Below are positions 36,101 through 47,490 of a stretch of 64,000 bases of DNA, one piece after another (position 1 is the stretch's first letter; every line of letters begins with the position of its first letter). The position numbers and the translations under genes are program-made. The stretch is from Mermis nigrescens (taxonomy: Eukaryota > Nematoda > Enoplea > Mermithida > Mermithidae): positions 21,567,896 through 21,631,895 of the forward strand of contig JAVLUZ010000154.1 of the NCBI GenBank assembly GCA_036768485.1, read 5' to 3'. The notes below the pieces were generated by a model. It did no database searches and was not told where the DNA came from. It was given only the letters and a program-made list of their open reading frames with translations.

Positions 36101-39100
36101 GTCCTAAAATAACTCAAATAGCATTAAAAAGTAAATAGATGAGATGAACATAACGCTCAATTTTATAACAGCAATTTTTAGTATTAAAATCCAGTTGGAC
36201 GTCACAGTTGTTATTTCCTGGATCTATTTTCGCTTTATTAAATGAATAAAAATAAGTTACGACATACAAGATTGTTTATTTACTTTTCGAACCAAAACCT
36301 AATTATTTCTGATTAACAATAAAAAATGTGGTCTTATTAATAAATAAGACTAGTCTTGTCAGCAATCATCCCAAAGACCATCTTGGACTATCATAAAATA
36401 ACGATTTTTCTGCACTTTAAAATTTTATTTCCACACTTCAAAGGTTTTCATGAGAAACACGTATAAAAATCATAATTTTAGAGAAATAAGACGTCCACAC
36501 AACGTTTCTCTACTTAGCTTTCTAAAAATTGATTACTTCAGCGTTCTACATAAATTTTTAAGAGTGTTCGAGATAAGAGACTTTTTTCGACACAAAAAAA
36601 TGGATTTGCGAATTGAATAAGCAGAGGTGGCTAATGGATTATCGAGGCACAGCAGAGAATCAAATAAAGCGGTCTCATTGAATTTATACCTCGCGCTGCG
36701 CGTTGCAGAGTTTAGAAGATCGCCATGGAGCTGCTGACCCCAGAAATTTTCAACTTTCCGGAAAACTTAGAAACTATTTAAGCAATTCATTGGTCAAAGT
36801 AAAATTTTTCCGCGCTCCGAGTCAATAAGTCATTTTTGGGTCATTTTTATCCGAATTTATCAACTTTTTGAAAGTTTGTTGTTTTAATGTCATAGACAGA
36901 GAGAGACCATCGTCAGCAACATTCTTATTGGTGTGTTTGACGCGCAAAAGTCGTTTTAAGCCCAAAAGAAGCATTTAAGAAACAAAAAATAAATTTTTTG
37001 GGACGGATCCTCCTAAATTCTCCAGCTGTGCTTACCACAAATTAATTGTTGATGAGATGAGGATTGCGGCGCTGACGGCGTCGACATGGAATCACGTGAC
37101 GCTGATCCATTAGTGTTCTGCCTCAATGCAGACTTGCTATGTAAGCTTAGAGTTGACGCCGTCGTTGTCATGGTCTGCGGAGACTTGAAATCAGCTCCGA
37201 TGCTGCCGTTATTTTCCTTCATTTCTTGAGTATCCAGGGTCACGTGCATGCCACCATGTCCAAAATGCGTATGGGCGCCGTGGGAATGGTCAAACTGACG
37301 AAACAGTAAAAATAAAAATTACATTCAAGCTTGAAATCACAAACTGACATGAAAATGAGTTGGAAAGATAATTTCGAAATTCAACATACTTTCCTTAGTA
37401 TTATTATTGTAATGGTAGGATTATATATTCGAAGTTCGATGAAAGAAACTTTCAAAGTATTTATACATCGTCTTCGAAGAAATAAGGCAAATTGTTTCTC
37501 ACAAATTTACTCAGCCTCGCCCATACAGCTAAAAAATGACTTCAAGTAACAAAAATCTGAAAAGGGCTTGACAAGCATCATAAAAGTTACAATTTTTAAT
37601 GTAGCAGAATATTATGGTCATTTAATTTTGATTTCAATTCTCTAAAGCGACTTCTCGATCTTAAAATGCTAGACGGTTTTAATTCGAACTCCGAGGAGCT
37701 AAAACAGAAAAACTTCAGGAAAACGTATATATGAGATGAGATTCAATTATCAGAGAGAATCGCCAGCAGTGCACGCACGTGAGGGGTTTGGCGGATTTAG
37801 ACCGCGGAAGAAGAAAAGGATAATATTTAAGAAAATATAAGGCAAAATTACTAATTAACATGTGTAGGTTGCAATCAAATTAGTCATAAAAGCACTTGTG
37901 ATCAAATAAAAACAACGAGATACGATAGCGTTTTTAGTTAATTTAATGTTCATTTCTGTTTTCACGATTATTTCAACTCAATAAAGCTTCCCGGTTGACC
38001 TCTCAAACTCGGGTTGACTCCCAGGCCGTTGATGACGTACAACTGCCATCGCATGTCATTATCACAGTCTCACGTTTCTCACCTTGAAATATTTTGCACA
38101 AAGTATCGATATGGATTCCAAGAGATAAAGCATGTATATGGATACCAAAATTATGCTCATGTAGAGGATATAACTAGATTTATCATCGTGATGATCGTGA
38201 CCTTCGTGATCATGATGATCATGGTCGTCATGATCATGGCCGTGACTGTGCCCTGAACCTTCTGTAGTCGAATGGCTGTGTAATTCAAGGCACTGAAAAC
38301 AAACAGGTATTTCATCGCACACTGTTAGAAAGGGACGCCAGAAGCACAAAAATGATAGATCGTACTTTATCATTCATGACTATTTCTATTTTATGATCAG
38401 TGGCTACAGTCATTATGATTATATTTGCATACTATTTTTCATTAGTGCTGGTCATACATGATCATAAGAGGTTTTCAACCCCCCTGAAAAATTTTTATAT
38501 CCTGCCCGCAAAAATTTGTTCATCCCCAGAATTGGCGATTCCTTGAAAGTTCCCAAAAATTTTCTAAAAATGTGTAGAAAAGATGCTTTTCTAAGCGTTT
38601 TTAGCCATCTATTTGCTCGAAAGTGCCAAATTTTTCGGCGCTTCGCGCCATTATACTCATGTTTTGACTATATTTTGTTCAATTGGTTCCGATTTTTCTC
38701 GATTTTTTTCGAAATTTTCTGTTTTTATGCTCTATAAAGATAGAGCATCGTCAGATACGCCGAAAAACGATGTTTTTGACGTGTACCTATCATTTTTGGA
38801 CCCAAAAAGGCACTTTATAAATTCACCATCTCCAATAAATTTCACATATTTCCGTCATTCGAAGAGATTGATAAATTTTGCTATTATTTTTGCCCGGGTT
38901 ACACATAACTAAGCTGCAAAACTCACCTCGGGTACCATATGTAAAAAAGCGTCCGAGGTCATCGTCCCAACAGCTAATGCCATACTTGTTAACATGGAAG
39001 CCCGGTACAGTAACTTTTTATTAACAAGGGGCAATATGGCGGCACCGGTCAACGATAAAAGGGAAACTCCTAATACTGACAACGTACCATAAATATACGC

Positions 39101-42100
39101 TGAAATGTAAAGAATCTTTAATTAATAAGGATTACAAGAGTTTGTAGTGAGGTAGGAATAAAATAAAGGAGAAAACTATTTCCGAAGGACAGCCACAAGC
39201 TTTCCTAAGGTTGGAGTGTTTGACTACCGAGAACATTTACTGACCTCAGCAAAATGCTGTTGCCTCCCCATACAGATTTTCGCTTTCGATAAAACATGAA
39301 AATTAATTTCGGCGCTTCGTGCGTACGAGTCAGTTTTTGACCACTTATTGCTCGATTCCATTGAAATTTTCCTAAATTTTTTGTTTTTAAATTCTAAAAA
39401 GGAAGAGCACATGCTGTGCACATCAGAGGAATACGAAGGATAAAGCACCTAAATAGTGAGAAAAAGGCCCGAGAAAATAAAAATTAATCAAAAATAGTCG
39501 TCTAGTAATGAAATAAGAGAAACACAGGAGAAAAACCTAAAAGCCATGAGCAGGTGAAAGATTAACAAAAATGCATTAGAAACTTGTTTCAAATAACTTA
39601 AAACTGGGTAATCGCTCTCTCAAAATTTTTATTGAAACTCAAGTTAATCAGGACCATTAGACGCGAGGACGAATTTGACGTTTAATATTGAAGACCTCTT
39701 CTAACCAAAACTAGTGTCTCATAATACATGACATTTTTGTTTTTGATATATCTACGAGAATTAGGATCGTCTGCATGTCTGATAAAAGATTCTCAGCGAA
39801 GGATATTCGCTATCTCGAGGGTCTATTCCTTAAAATCATTCATTTCATTAAAATCTAGACAGTCCTACGGGTCACTTATCACTAGAAACTCGTCTTACGA
39901 GATTTTATTTTTTATTGCTGTTTCTAAGCTGGAATGAATTTAAAAAACTTGGTGCTTTCAGGATATAGACCTCCAAGTACGACAAAAAGACAAATTATTT
40001 ATAAGAATAAGGCAAAACCAGATCGTAAAACGGACGAAATTGCAAACCTTTTGCAAAAGTACTCGAAACAAACCAGAATTAAGGTAGTTTTTGTGTTATT
40101 TTACAGTTTTCACCAGTTTTTTATGCTATTTTACCGTCGCTTAATATTAAAGTGAATTTGTTTCCAATATTTTATTCATTGAATATAATTTATATTACAT
40201 GCGTCTCAAATTGCTCAGTGTTTTTACATGATACAAATATTTTAGTCGATATCTTTGCAAGGGCGTAGCCAGAGGAGCACAGGGGGCACATGCCCACCCC
40301 GAAATTTTGCAGAAATTTTGTTGATTCTTCTGGTGCAATAATTGTGTCTAGAAAATTAAGTTAAAAAAGGCAAAAAACGTCTAAATTTTATGATGCTTTG
40401 CGCAGAGTCGCTATTATTTATTATTATGCATATTCAATGAGTTTATAAGCTTAAATCAGCTAAAATAATCCAGCGTTTCACATCAGTTTAGTGATTTTAT
40501 GCACTATTTTTTCGCTGAATAAAACCAGCGCATTCTTGCTGAGCATCATAATAAAAGTGCAAAAATGATTGCATACCAGTTTGTCTATTATCTGCTTTGT
40601 TTGTCTTTCTTTACAAGGACACATAATCCTATTTTAATTGAAAGAAATGGCCAAATTTTCTTGTGTTTTGCGCATTTTCGTTTTTCTAAACTGCATCTCG
40701 TTAATAAGAAGGCCGGAAATCGGTAAAAACCAAATTTTCATTGATACTTCTCTCTATGTTTATAGACAGCGACCCGTCGATGCTCTATAAACTTAACAGA
40801 GGTCGGAAAACGCATTTCAGCTCAGAACTTATTTCACAATTCAGCAAGGAGTCAAAAAGTTTTGTGCTGTAGGAGTCGATCAATTTTAACTATTTTTGCA
40901 CTTAATTTAGAACCAAAATTTCGCCGATGTTGCGAAAAATCTAACGTTACTATTTATTAACAATAAAGTGTTTTTTAATTTTCTGGGCTCTGCCCCGGAC
41001 TTCGCTGGGGGGGCGCTTGAGTGCGCCATCGCGGACCTACTCAGCCATAAAACCTCGTTGCACGTGTTACAGAGACTTTTGGGGAACAAAAAAAGTAAAA
41101 GCGTTAGGAATTTCTAAAAATTTCCGACGTTTGGCGCCGGAATAAGTTGTCTGTTCTGTATGATTTTCAAACGGTATAAATTGAGTTTAAAGAGCAAAAA
41201 CGTCAAAGCTTTCTAGAGCTTAGTGCCGGACGTTGTTATTTCTAATTGTAAAGCTTCAGTTGCGTTTAAAAGCCTGAATCAGTCAAAATATTCTAGTGCT
41301 TCAAACTAAGTTAGTAGGTAATTCGTAGTTTTTCTGTCAGAAGCCTAAACTCATGGCATTACGCCAAAATTGTTTTGTGCTAATTGAAAAATTTTCGGCT
41401 CTGTCAGACTGCCTGTATTCACAACGGTACAAAAGGTTTAGGGCGGTAAAAATGACTAAATTTCTTAGTGCTTTGCGCCGCCTATAATTTCCGAACTGTT
41501 TGTGAATAAAAAGGCAGTAAATTGCGCATGAAAGTAGTAAAAATATCAAAAAGTTTTGGAGCTTAGCGCCGCTTTACACTTTTGTATTTTTGATCGTCAG
41601 GAACCCATAAATTTGCTTGGCTACACTACTACAAGTCGAAAAGTTTTACAATATATAAGGCGCTACTGTACCATATCTAAGCATTTTTCTTAAAAAATTT
41701 TGTTTATGACCCCCTAACCGAAATCCTGGCTAAGCCTCACGTATCTTTGTCTTATTTTTATTATTTTTTATCTTTATCTTATTTTCGGATTTCTCAACAA
41801 TTACTTGTAGATAGATAAAAATAATGGTGTTTTTGAGCTTTTCTCAGCGTGCTCTACGTATCGGAGAAGAAAAATTTTTACAAATAATTTTAAAATTCAA
41901 GCGGAATTCAATCATATTCGAAAAATATGTCATATAGCAAATTAAATGATATCTTAACATTATATCAAAGCTTGACCCTGATGAAAAATTGTTCAGCTTG
42001 TTTTATGCTCAATTCTGTTGCATTGCAAAGAAAAACAATACAGGAAATAAATAGTTCTACGTGGAGCATCAGAAAATTTTGATTATTCATCATGTTTACT

Positions 42101-43015
42101 CAAATTTAGGTTGTTAAGAAGACAAAAGTTATGCAAAAACAATAAATTCGGCGCGAAGCGCCCGAAATTTTAGGGCTTACTAGCTCAAAAGTGTGCTAAA
42201 ATCTATTTTGGTGGTCTTCAAAATGCACTTTAAGAATTCCCTTGGGGGACCCTTGTGAAAAATGCTCGTTCTTTCGAAATTTTGGAGGACTAGACCCCCA
42301 ATCCCCCACAGCTACGTGCCTGATTATTTCTGAAGTACGAGTATTGTTGCTCGTAGTTAGACTAGCCAGCTTTATCTATTAATACGTAGAACAAAAAATG
42401 CCAAATGATAAATTTATCAAATGAGTACGTTTGAGAATTTGAGAAATTCTTTAAGGCATGTATACTTTTTTTGGACCAATTTGCTTCATTCATGTCCATT
42501 TAATAGCGATAATGTAAGTGATTATTAAAATTTATGAATAAAGAATCATTCAAGTCTACTGATTTAATCTCCTAGTTTTTCGAATTTGCATTAATCACGT
42601 TCACAAGTTCGTACTTATTACCAAACATTTACATATACATAGCAACGGTATTATGATAATTGAAGAAAGCTAAACTAATTTTTAATTTGCCTAGTCTGAC
42701 AACAACAAAAATAGCGAATGAGAGTGACACATTTTCTATTATTTGCATAATAATGTCGTCAATGTTAAAAAAATTAAAGTTACGAGAAATTCTTAGCCAA
42801 ACTACGACGAACCAGGCTTTTCAATAAACAAACTATGTTATGAAGACTTACAAAAATATCATACCTGAAGTCCTAAAAGACGGATTAGCCGTGGTCGTCG
42901 AATCGGTGGTAGTTTGATTTTGTGGAAAAAATACATTGCTAACGTTCATTGCTAAATCAGCGTTGACACCGCTGGACGTAGTCGGAAAATGAAAGTGGCC
43001 GGAAAAATTCGACAT
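33032..43015 (-). CDS. ZIP (SLC39) metal-ion transporter, LIV-1 subfamily, seven coding exons
   Basis: Plasma or organelle membrane transporter moving zinc (or a related divalent metal) into the cytosol. Exons in order: 43015-42865, 39099-38927, 38292-38083, 37294-37036, 36072-35920, 34902-34715, 33148-33032, all with AG/GT borders and matching phases (1, 0, 0, 1, 1, 0). Together they give about 416 residues. Eight membrane segments can be placed, with a His-rich loop between segments 2 and 3, a second short His cluster between 3 and 4, and the HNFCDGLA and [10 protein letters not shown] metal site in segments 4 and 5. Text is closest, by memory, to the ZIP4/8/12/14 group; His rather than Glu in CHELPH suggests zinc rather than the ZIP8/14 metal profile. 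The amino terminus lacks an obvious signal peptide, so an upstream exon may be missing. Introns are full of repeats. Transcribed divergently from the ZP gene. Confidence 0.92.
34715..34902 (-). CDS. ZIP exon 6: membrane segments 6 and 7
   Basis: TTTTAG acceptor and ATG|GTAAAT donor. Encodes [34 protein letters not shown] and [19 protein letters not shown], matching the GDFA.LL..GMS, L.A..GL.IG and WIFA..AG.FLY.SL..M landmarks of LIV-1 ZIPs. Confidence 0.93.
35160..35570 (+). repeat. GCGC-hairpin repeat in ZIP intron 5
   Basis: Contains TTTTCGGCGCTTCGCGCCATA and the shared TTTTTATGTTTTAGATAGAGCGAGCATTGTC block, ending near GGGCCTGACCC. The flanking 34903-35919 has no other recognisable content. 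Confidence 0.7.
35920..36072 (-). CDS. ZIP exon 5: metal-site segments 4 and 5
   Basis: CTTTAG acceptor, ATCG|GTATGT donor. Contains [18 protein letters not shown] and [12 protein letters not shown]. The first supplies His and Asp metal ligands on segment 4; the second is the HExPHExGD signature of the LIV-1 subfamily, completed by the first codons of the next exon. Confidence 0.95.
36700..37012 (+). repeat. GCGC-hairpin repeat in ZIP intron 4, diverged
   Basis: The distal part matches (TCATAGACAGAGAGAGACCATCGTCAG, GTTTGACGCGCAAAAGTCGTTTTAAGCCCAAAA). The hairpin is reduced to TTCCGCGCTCCGAG. Confidence 0.5.
37036..37294 (-). CDS. ZIP exon 4: cytosolic loop
   Basis: GTCAG acceptor, TGTG|GTAAGC donor. 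Begins [18 protein letters not shown], a His cluster, followed by a Ser/Thr-rich, poorly conserved loop of about 60 residues ending at LICG, where segment 4 starts in the next exon. Confidence 0.88.
38083..38292 (-). CDS. ZIP exon 3: His-rich loop and segment 3
   Basis: TTTTCAG acceptor, CAAG|GTGAGA donor, 70 codons. Encodes a run in which about half the residues are His ([20 protein letters not shown]), a presumed metal-sensing or metal-loading loop, then the hydrophobic [20 protein letters not shown]. Confidence 0.92.
38460..38830 (+). repeat. GCGC-hairpin repeat in ZIP intron 2
   Basis: TTTTTCGGCGCTTCGCGCCATT near 38632, followed by GACTATATTTTGTTCAATTGG and GACGTGTACCTATCATTTTTGGACCCAAAAAGGCACTTT. 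A shorter related piece (GGCGCTTCGTGCG) is at 39270-39430 in intron 1. Confidence 0.72.
38927..39099 (-). CDS. ZIP exon 2: segments 1 and 2
   Basis: ATTTCAG acceptor, CGAG|GTGAGT donor. Encodes [20 protein letters not shown] and [24 protein letters not shown] corresponds to the H-L-x-P motif that ends segment 2 in ZIPs. Confidence 0.92.
40259..41741. mobile_element. GGCGTAGCCAG-ended element in ZIP intron 1
   Basis: Left end AAGGGCGTAGCCAGAGGAGC and right end TGGCTAAGCCTCACG are inverted relatives. The first half matches 47830-48530 closely (ACCAGTTTGTCTATT, TGTCTTTCTTTACAAGGACACA, AAAGAAATGGCCAAATTTTCTTGTGTTTT). The second half contains several GCTTAGTGCCGG / GCTTTGCGCCG blocks spaced 60-340 bases apart. 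No transposase is visible. Confidence 0.6.
42136..42330 (+). repeat. GCGC-hairpin and GGACCCC-type repeat fragments in ZIP intron 1
   Basis: AACAATAAATTCGGCGCGAAGCGCCCG matches 56558-56600. It is followed by GACTAGACCCCCAATCCCCCA and GCTACGTGCCTGATT, the end of the family at 22725 and 62515. Confidence 0.6.
42865..43015 (-). CDS. ZIP exon 1: extracellular amino-terminal part
   Basis: Joins exon 2 in phase (TCAG|GTATGA donor). Encodes a Ser/Thr/Asn-rich stretch with several N-x-S/T sites (NFS, NVS, NQT), as expected of an exposed amino terminus. The start is set at the ATG at 43015-43013 because an in-frame TAA lies just upstream (43049-43051) with no AG acceptor between; a TTTCTCAG acceptor near 43085 could serve a 5' UTR exon. 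A different acceptor inside the exon (TCCAG near 42976) and a further upstream coding exon remain possible. Confidence 0.6.
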
Positions 43016-43573
43016 ATTTGCGCCGATTGTTAGTAAAGAGCGAATCAATTAGAAATTTATTAATAAGTATAATCTTTGAAAGAAGCTGAGAAATAAAAAA
43101 TGGGGCAATTAATGACGCACATAAAAGCGGAGTAAATGAATTTTATCCGGCGGCTCTGCCGAAACGCCGAAATTCGTATTACTCTGCATTATTCGTGATG
43201 AATAATTGGTGAAACTGGGCAAACAGCCAGTCGTTTTCAGGTTTTGGATCGCCATGGCCCACGGAAATTAGTGTTTTGAAGAACGTATGACAAAATAACA
43301 TACATATATTTTTGTTTGTCGTCGGTTAAATAGATGGTCCATATTAAAAAACGGCGCACACAGTAAAACCGGAGTATAATACGTAAACAGAATTAAAGTC
43401 AACAATTTGTAAGTACAAGTTTACCGTTTTGCGTAATAACTTTAAAAGCACATTGTACATCATTCACTACCAAAATCCAGTCAGTCCTACTAGATTAACT
43501 ATCTCTGTTACAATTTCATAAATCAGTGACTAAGCTCATAGTGTCGCTAAAAAGTATCTGACCCCACGTCTGC

Positions 43574-43912
43574 TGTTCTTGTTAAAAAACGGTAGGAGCT
43601 TCAGAAGCCTCGAAAAGAAACATATAGATTAGCCACAGTAGACTTAACTAAAAGTTTTTGTCCTAAATTTATTCAGTTTTCCAGTAAGTCAATATTTTTG
43701 GCTAAGGCGAGAAAGTTAGCGTTACACTCATCATCCGCAATGTTTTTGTTAAAAAACGGTAGGAGCTTCAGAAGCCTCGAAAACAAACATATAGATTAGC
43801 CACAGTAGACTTGACTAAAAGTTTTTGTCCTAAATTTATTCAGTTTTCCAGTAAGTTAATATTTTTGGCTAAGGCGAGAAAGTTAGCGTTACACTCATCA
43901 TCCGCTATTATT
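43574..43912. repeat. Tandem duplication of about 174 bases
   Basis: TGTTAAAAAACGGTAGGAGCTTCAGAAGCCTCG starts near 43581 and again near 43748; both copies run on through GTTTTCCAGTAAGT.AATATTTTTGGC to ACACTCATCATCCGC. They are nearly identical, so the duplication is recent compared with the surrounding repeats. Confidence 0.88.
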
Positions 43913-44130
43913 CCGACAGGTATACGAGTCAGTTTAGGCAAACAAGGACTTTCAACTGGAACCTTTGTTGATATTGGTCGATTTTCTGGCCGCATAGGTA
44001 CTGAAAAATGCGTAGATACGCAGGCTAAACCGGTATTTTGGGCAGTCGAAAACTGGGTGGCGTCTGGCCAAGTTTGTGACAACATTAAACAATACGACGG
44101 GATGGCAGTTTCAAGAGAACATTGACACAA
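43838..44130 (-). other. Unresolved open region, open on both strands
   Basis: The minus strand is open for about 97 codons ending LALAKNINLLEN-stop, with AATAAA overlapping the stop; the plus strand is open for 105 codons ending AVSREH-stop, also followed closely by AATAAA. Base composition is less AT-rich than the flanks. I recognise neither product. The 3' end of the minus frame lies in the second copy of the tandem duplication. It could be a terminal exon, a relic of a captured gene, or chance. Confidence 0.3.
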
Positions 44131-47100
44131 TAAACTTTATGCTATAGCAACGCCTTCTACTTTCATTAAGAGTTTTTTTGGACATAAGAAGGCGAAATTT
44201 CCAGTTCTCATTGATAGACTACTTGTTGATGAATAAGTTTGGCCCAGTAGTACCGAAAAAATGGGTGGGCGTTTAATATTTTCAGAATGGACATGGATAT
44301 TTACACCTTGCGCTTTAAGAGATAATTATCGAAGTGTTCGCAGGCAAGATTTCAGAAACACCCTTTGTTGGAAGGAATTTTTTTATCAAATTACGCAAAA
44401 AATGGGCAAAGAAGGGCAACTAAGAATAATGAAAGAATAACGAGCTATAGCGCATTAAATTCTAAATCAAACAAAGCGGTTGCGCAAATAGATTCCAAAA
44501 ACCAGTTAATATTGCTTTAAGACCGTACTGATCTTATGCAGTCTATAAATAAATAAAGTTAATCATTTAGAGAACTTGGGCCGGATACTCGCATTAAATT
44601 CATGCGTGCGTGCAACGTGACAGACGTTTTTCTGATTGTCAAAAAAGGACAAAATGATATAAGAAAGCAAAAATAGAAAAAAGAATAAGAACAAGGCGTA
44701 GAGGTATGCGCGAAAATTTGAAGCCAACGATATTTTTTCAAACATTTCAGTCAATCGAACTCTACTCATGCGGACGGATCATTCGTATCGTGCTGATTTC
44801 CATCAAAGGCATCGGGTTAAGATTTATTGCACTAGTTGCAAAAGAAATATTTTTAAACTTTAAACTCTGAGTGGATTAAGTTTTCGCGAGAATAAAACTA
44901 CCACCATACTTATCTGAAAAAGGTTATGTGTACGTGAATGTAAAAGATTTCTGTGAGACTATGACAGACTGCGCGAAGCATGCCTTACACAGGTCGGTCA
45001 AAAGCTAAAAAAATAAGCGTTTATGACCCCAAAGATGAAAAAGGGGCTAAAGACTAAAATGGATTTAAACTTATCTCATTAACAATGATACATATGCTTC
45101 CTTAATATGTAGTAGTGTAGCGCAGCATTTCATCAATAAGAAATCGCCTGCGCTTTGCTTCGATTTAGCATGTCTTCATATCCAGAAGGCTGCTTAAGCA
45201 ACAAAATTATAAATGAATTGAAGCAATTTGTTAACAAAGTTATAAGTCAAATTATAGAAAATTTAAAGCATACATTATAGAAGGAAAAATAAAGCAAAAA
45301 TATTTTTCAGAAATAAATCAACATAAAAGTATTCATTGTAACAACCCCTACAGTAGCAGCATTGAGCTCGAATTAACACTTAAAAACTGACTAGTCTTCT
45401 CCATCTTAGCACATATAACTAAATTGTACGTGTTGGGCACATTTTGTTTCGGGAAAATAGCACGTTATAATTAACGAATCTAACAAACAAAATCTAAACG
45501 AAGGATTTTCTTGCTTAGAATGACGTAGTCATCAGAACGTGGGCAAAGCGCGTGCTTTTTCAAACAAAATTGTGTGTCAAATATGGACACCTACTAACTA
45601 ACCTACTAAGAAATGATATTTTAATGGCTCAGTCATAGCATATCGGAAATGAATCATAAATAATCTGTCAACTGTTTTAACAGCACCTTTGTTTTGTAGT
45701 TTGTGCATTTCACTGCAGTTCTGATCAAGTATGAACCGAAACGCCTACATTCTCCATCAAAAGAAAATTGCTAAAGTGCTGAATATGGCTTCCGTCAGAA
45801 ATGAGTAAAAATTGGTTAAAGAATATAGGAAATGTTTACAAAACATGCAGAAAAGGTTAAAAGAAGGCGCGGAGAAAATTTTCACGATACTTAGACCAAG
45901 ACTGAAAAGCTACAGGGCTTTAAAATTCACAATTCAAAAGTGCATAAGGACAGGCAGATTTTATATTTATACCGTAAGTCAGTTTTTTCTCTTTATTTTC
46001 CATGGACTGAAGGTTATTTTTAATTATATAAAATAAAACTTTAGGCTGCTTAGCACGGCACAACTCCCGCTTAGGTCGATATATAGCTTATTAGGTCGAC
46101 TTGATGGCACTTAAAGTAAACATCATAAATTTGCATATTAAATTTAAAAAGAGATTTTTGATCAGAATGATTAGCATATTCGTTATGTGCCTATCAGGAA
46201 TAACTCAAATTATTACTTTTAATCGAAATGCCATCGGAAATCCGTATTTCTTGTTTTAATGCTTAAATACCAAAACTAAGAATTTCGCAGTAAAATCCGC
46301 AATAATCAGATAACGCATGTTTCTCAATCAATTATGTTTTCCGCGCCTGCTTTTCACGTTTTCTGCGCGTTTCGTAAAAAACCTTTTTCTGACAAACCCA
46401 AATTTTGCACATACTTTAAAAAAAGATTTCATAAGCTGGAAATTCTAACTAAGATCAATAGCAGAGAATCAGGGAATACGACATTGCCAAACTCTGCTCA
46501 TTTACCCTTTCAAACGCATGTAAGGTACGATCTGCTAGTATAAAGATTATTTTTTGTCGTTTTGCGTGAACAACGGACACCAATATTTTGCTTACGCTGG
46601 ATTAACAAGACTAGATTTTGTTGTATTTAAAAAATTGTTCGTTATTTATACACGATTTTACACATTTACCTAAACTTTAAAATATGTCGTTCAGCCAGTC
46701 GTACGTTACATTTTGATAAAACTGAAATCACTAAAATGCAATAGGAACAAAAATCATTTTCAAAAATGCCGCCTGTTTTTTTAATGTCGGCGTCCCGTAA
46801 AGCATAATCCCACTGCCAATTTGACGTTTACTGGCATACTGACCCGAATTTAAGAACGAAAAATAGTACACGAATCGTATATTAGAAACAAATAAAGACA
46901 GAATTGATATGACTGTACGTCTAAAAACAGAAAATATACCCATTAATTTCTTTATAATTCTTGCAATGCATTGAATATAAATACATCGAACAGTTAGAAG
47001 TTGTGCCATTTACCTCAGCACAAGTGAATACAGTCAATTTCGGACAAATTACATGCTAACTTCAACGCCACAACTGTTATCAAAATCTGAAATTATACTG

Positions 47101-47247
47101 TTTTCAGATTGACAACCTTTCAGTCTATTAATTAAATTAGATGCAACTAGTAACATTTTCTCTTACGCATTACTTAAGCCTATGCGCATATTTTTATCTC
47201 ATTACTTCTCCAACAACACTCGAATTTACCATACATCCCAATTTCAG
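44131..47247. other. Region between the ZIP and ZP exons; no assignable exon
   Basis: AT-rich. The 68-codon minus frame 44563-44769 has one strong hydrophobic stretch (LYALFLFFFLFLLSYIILSF) but no known family. I could not find the ZP-N exons that should precede 47248. Confidence 0.45.
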
Positions 47248-47490
47248 TTCACTGTTGCGCAGAAGATCAAGCGAAAGTTCCATAGCGTCTGGGTCAAATC
47301 ATCATGAGACAGGTTCATCTAAAAATCGAGCTAAAGTTGCCGCAAGAGTGGATGCATTGCCGGAAATAAAAATCGATGCAGAAGGGGTTGTCCCAAATGC
47401 TACCTGCGATTATGCAGCTTTGGCAGATGGCCCTGATGGTCAACCGATTCAGGATATACACGTCGGACAAAAAGTTTATCATAGAATTAG
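47248..47490 (+). CDS. ZP exon: linker and beginning of ZP-C
   Basis: CAATTTCAG acceptor, ATTAG|GTAAGC donor. After a Ser/Arg/His-rich linker of about 45 residues (SLLRRRSSESSIASG...) it encodes NATCDYAALADGPDGQPIQD and HVGQKVYHRI. NAT is a potential glycosylation site. The preceding 36 in-frame codons (47141-47247) are intron read-through. Confidence 0.82.

Noticed and set aside
37331..37549. Plus-strand 72-codon frame between ZIP exons
   Set aside because: Antisense within a ZIP intron, no motif, no splice context.
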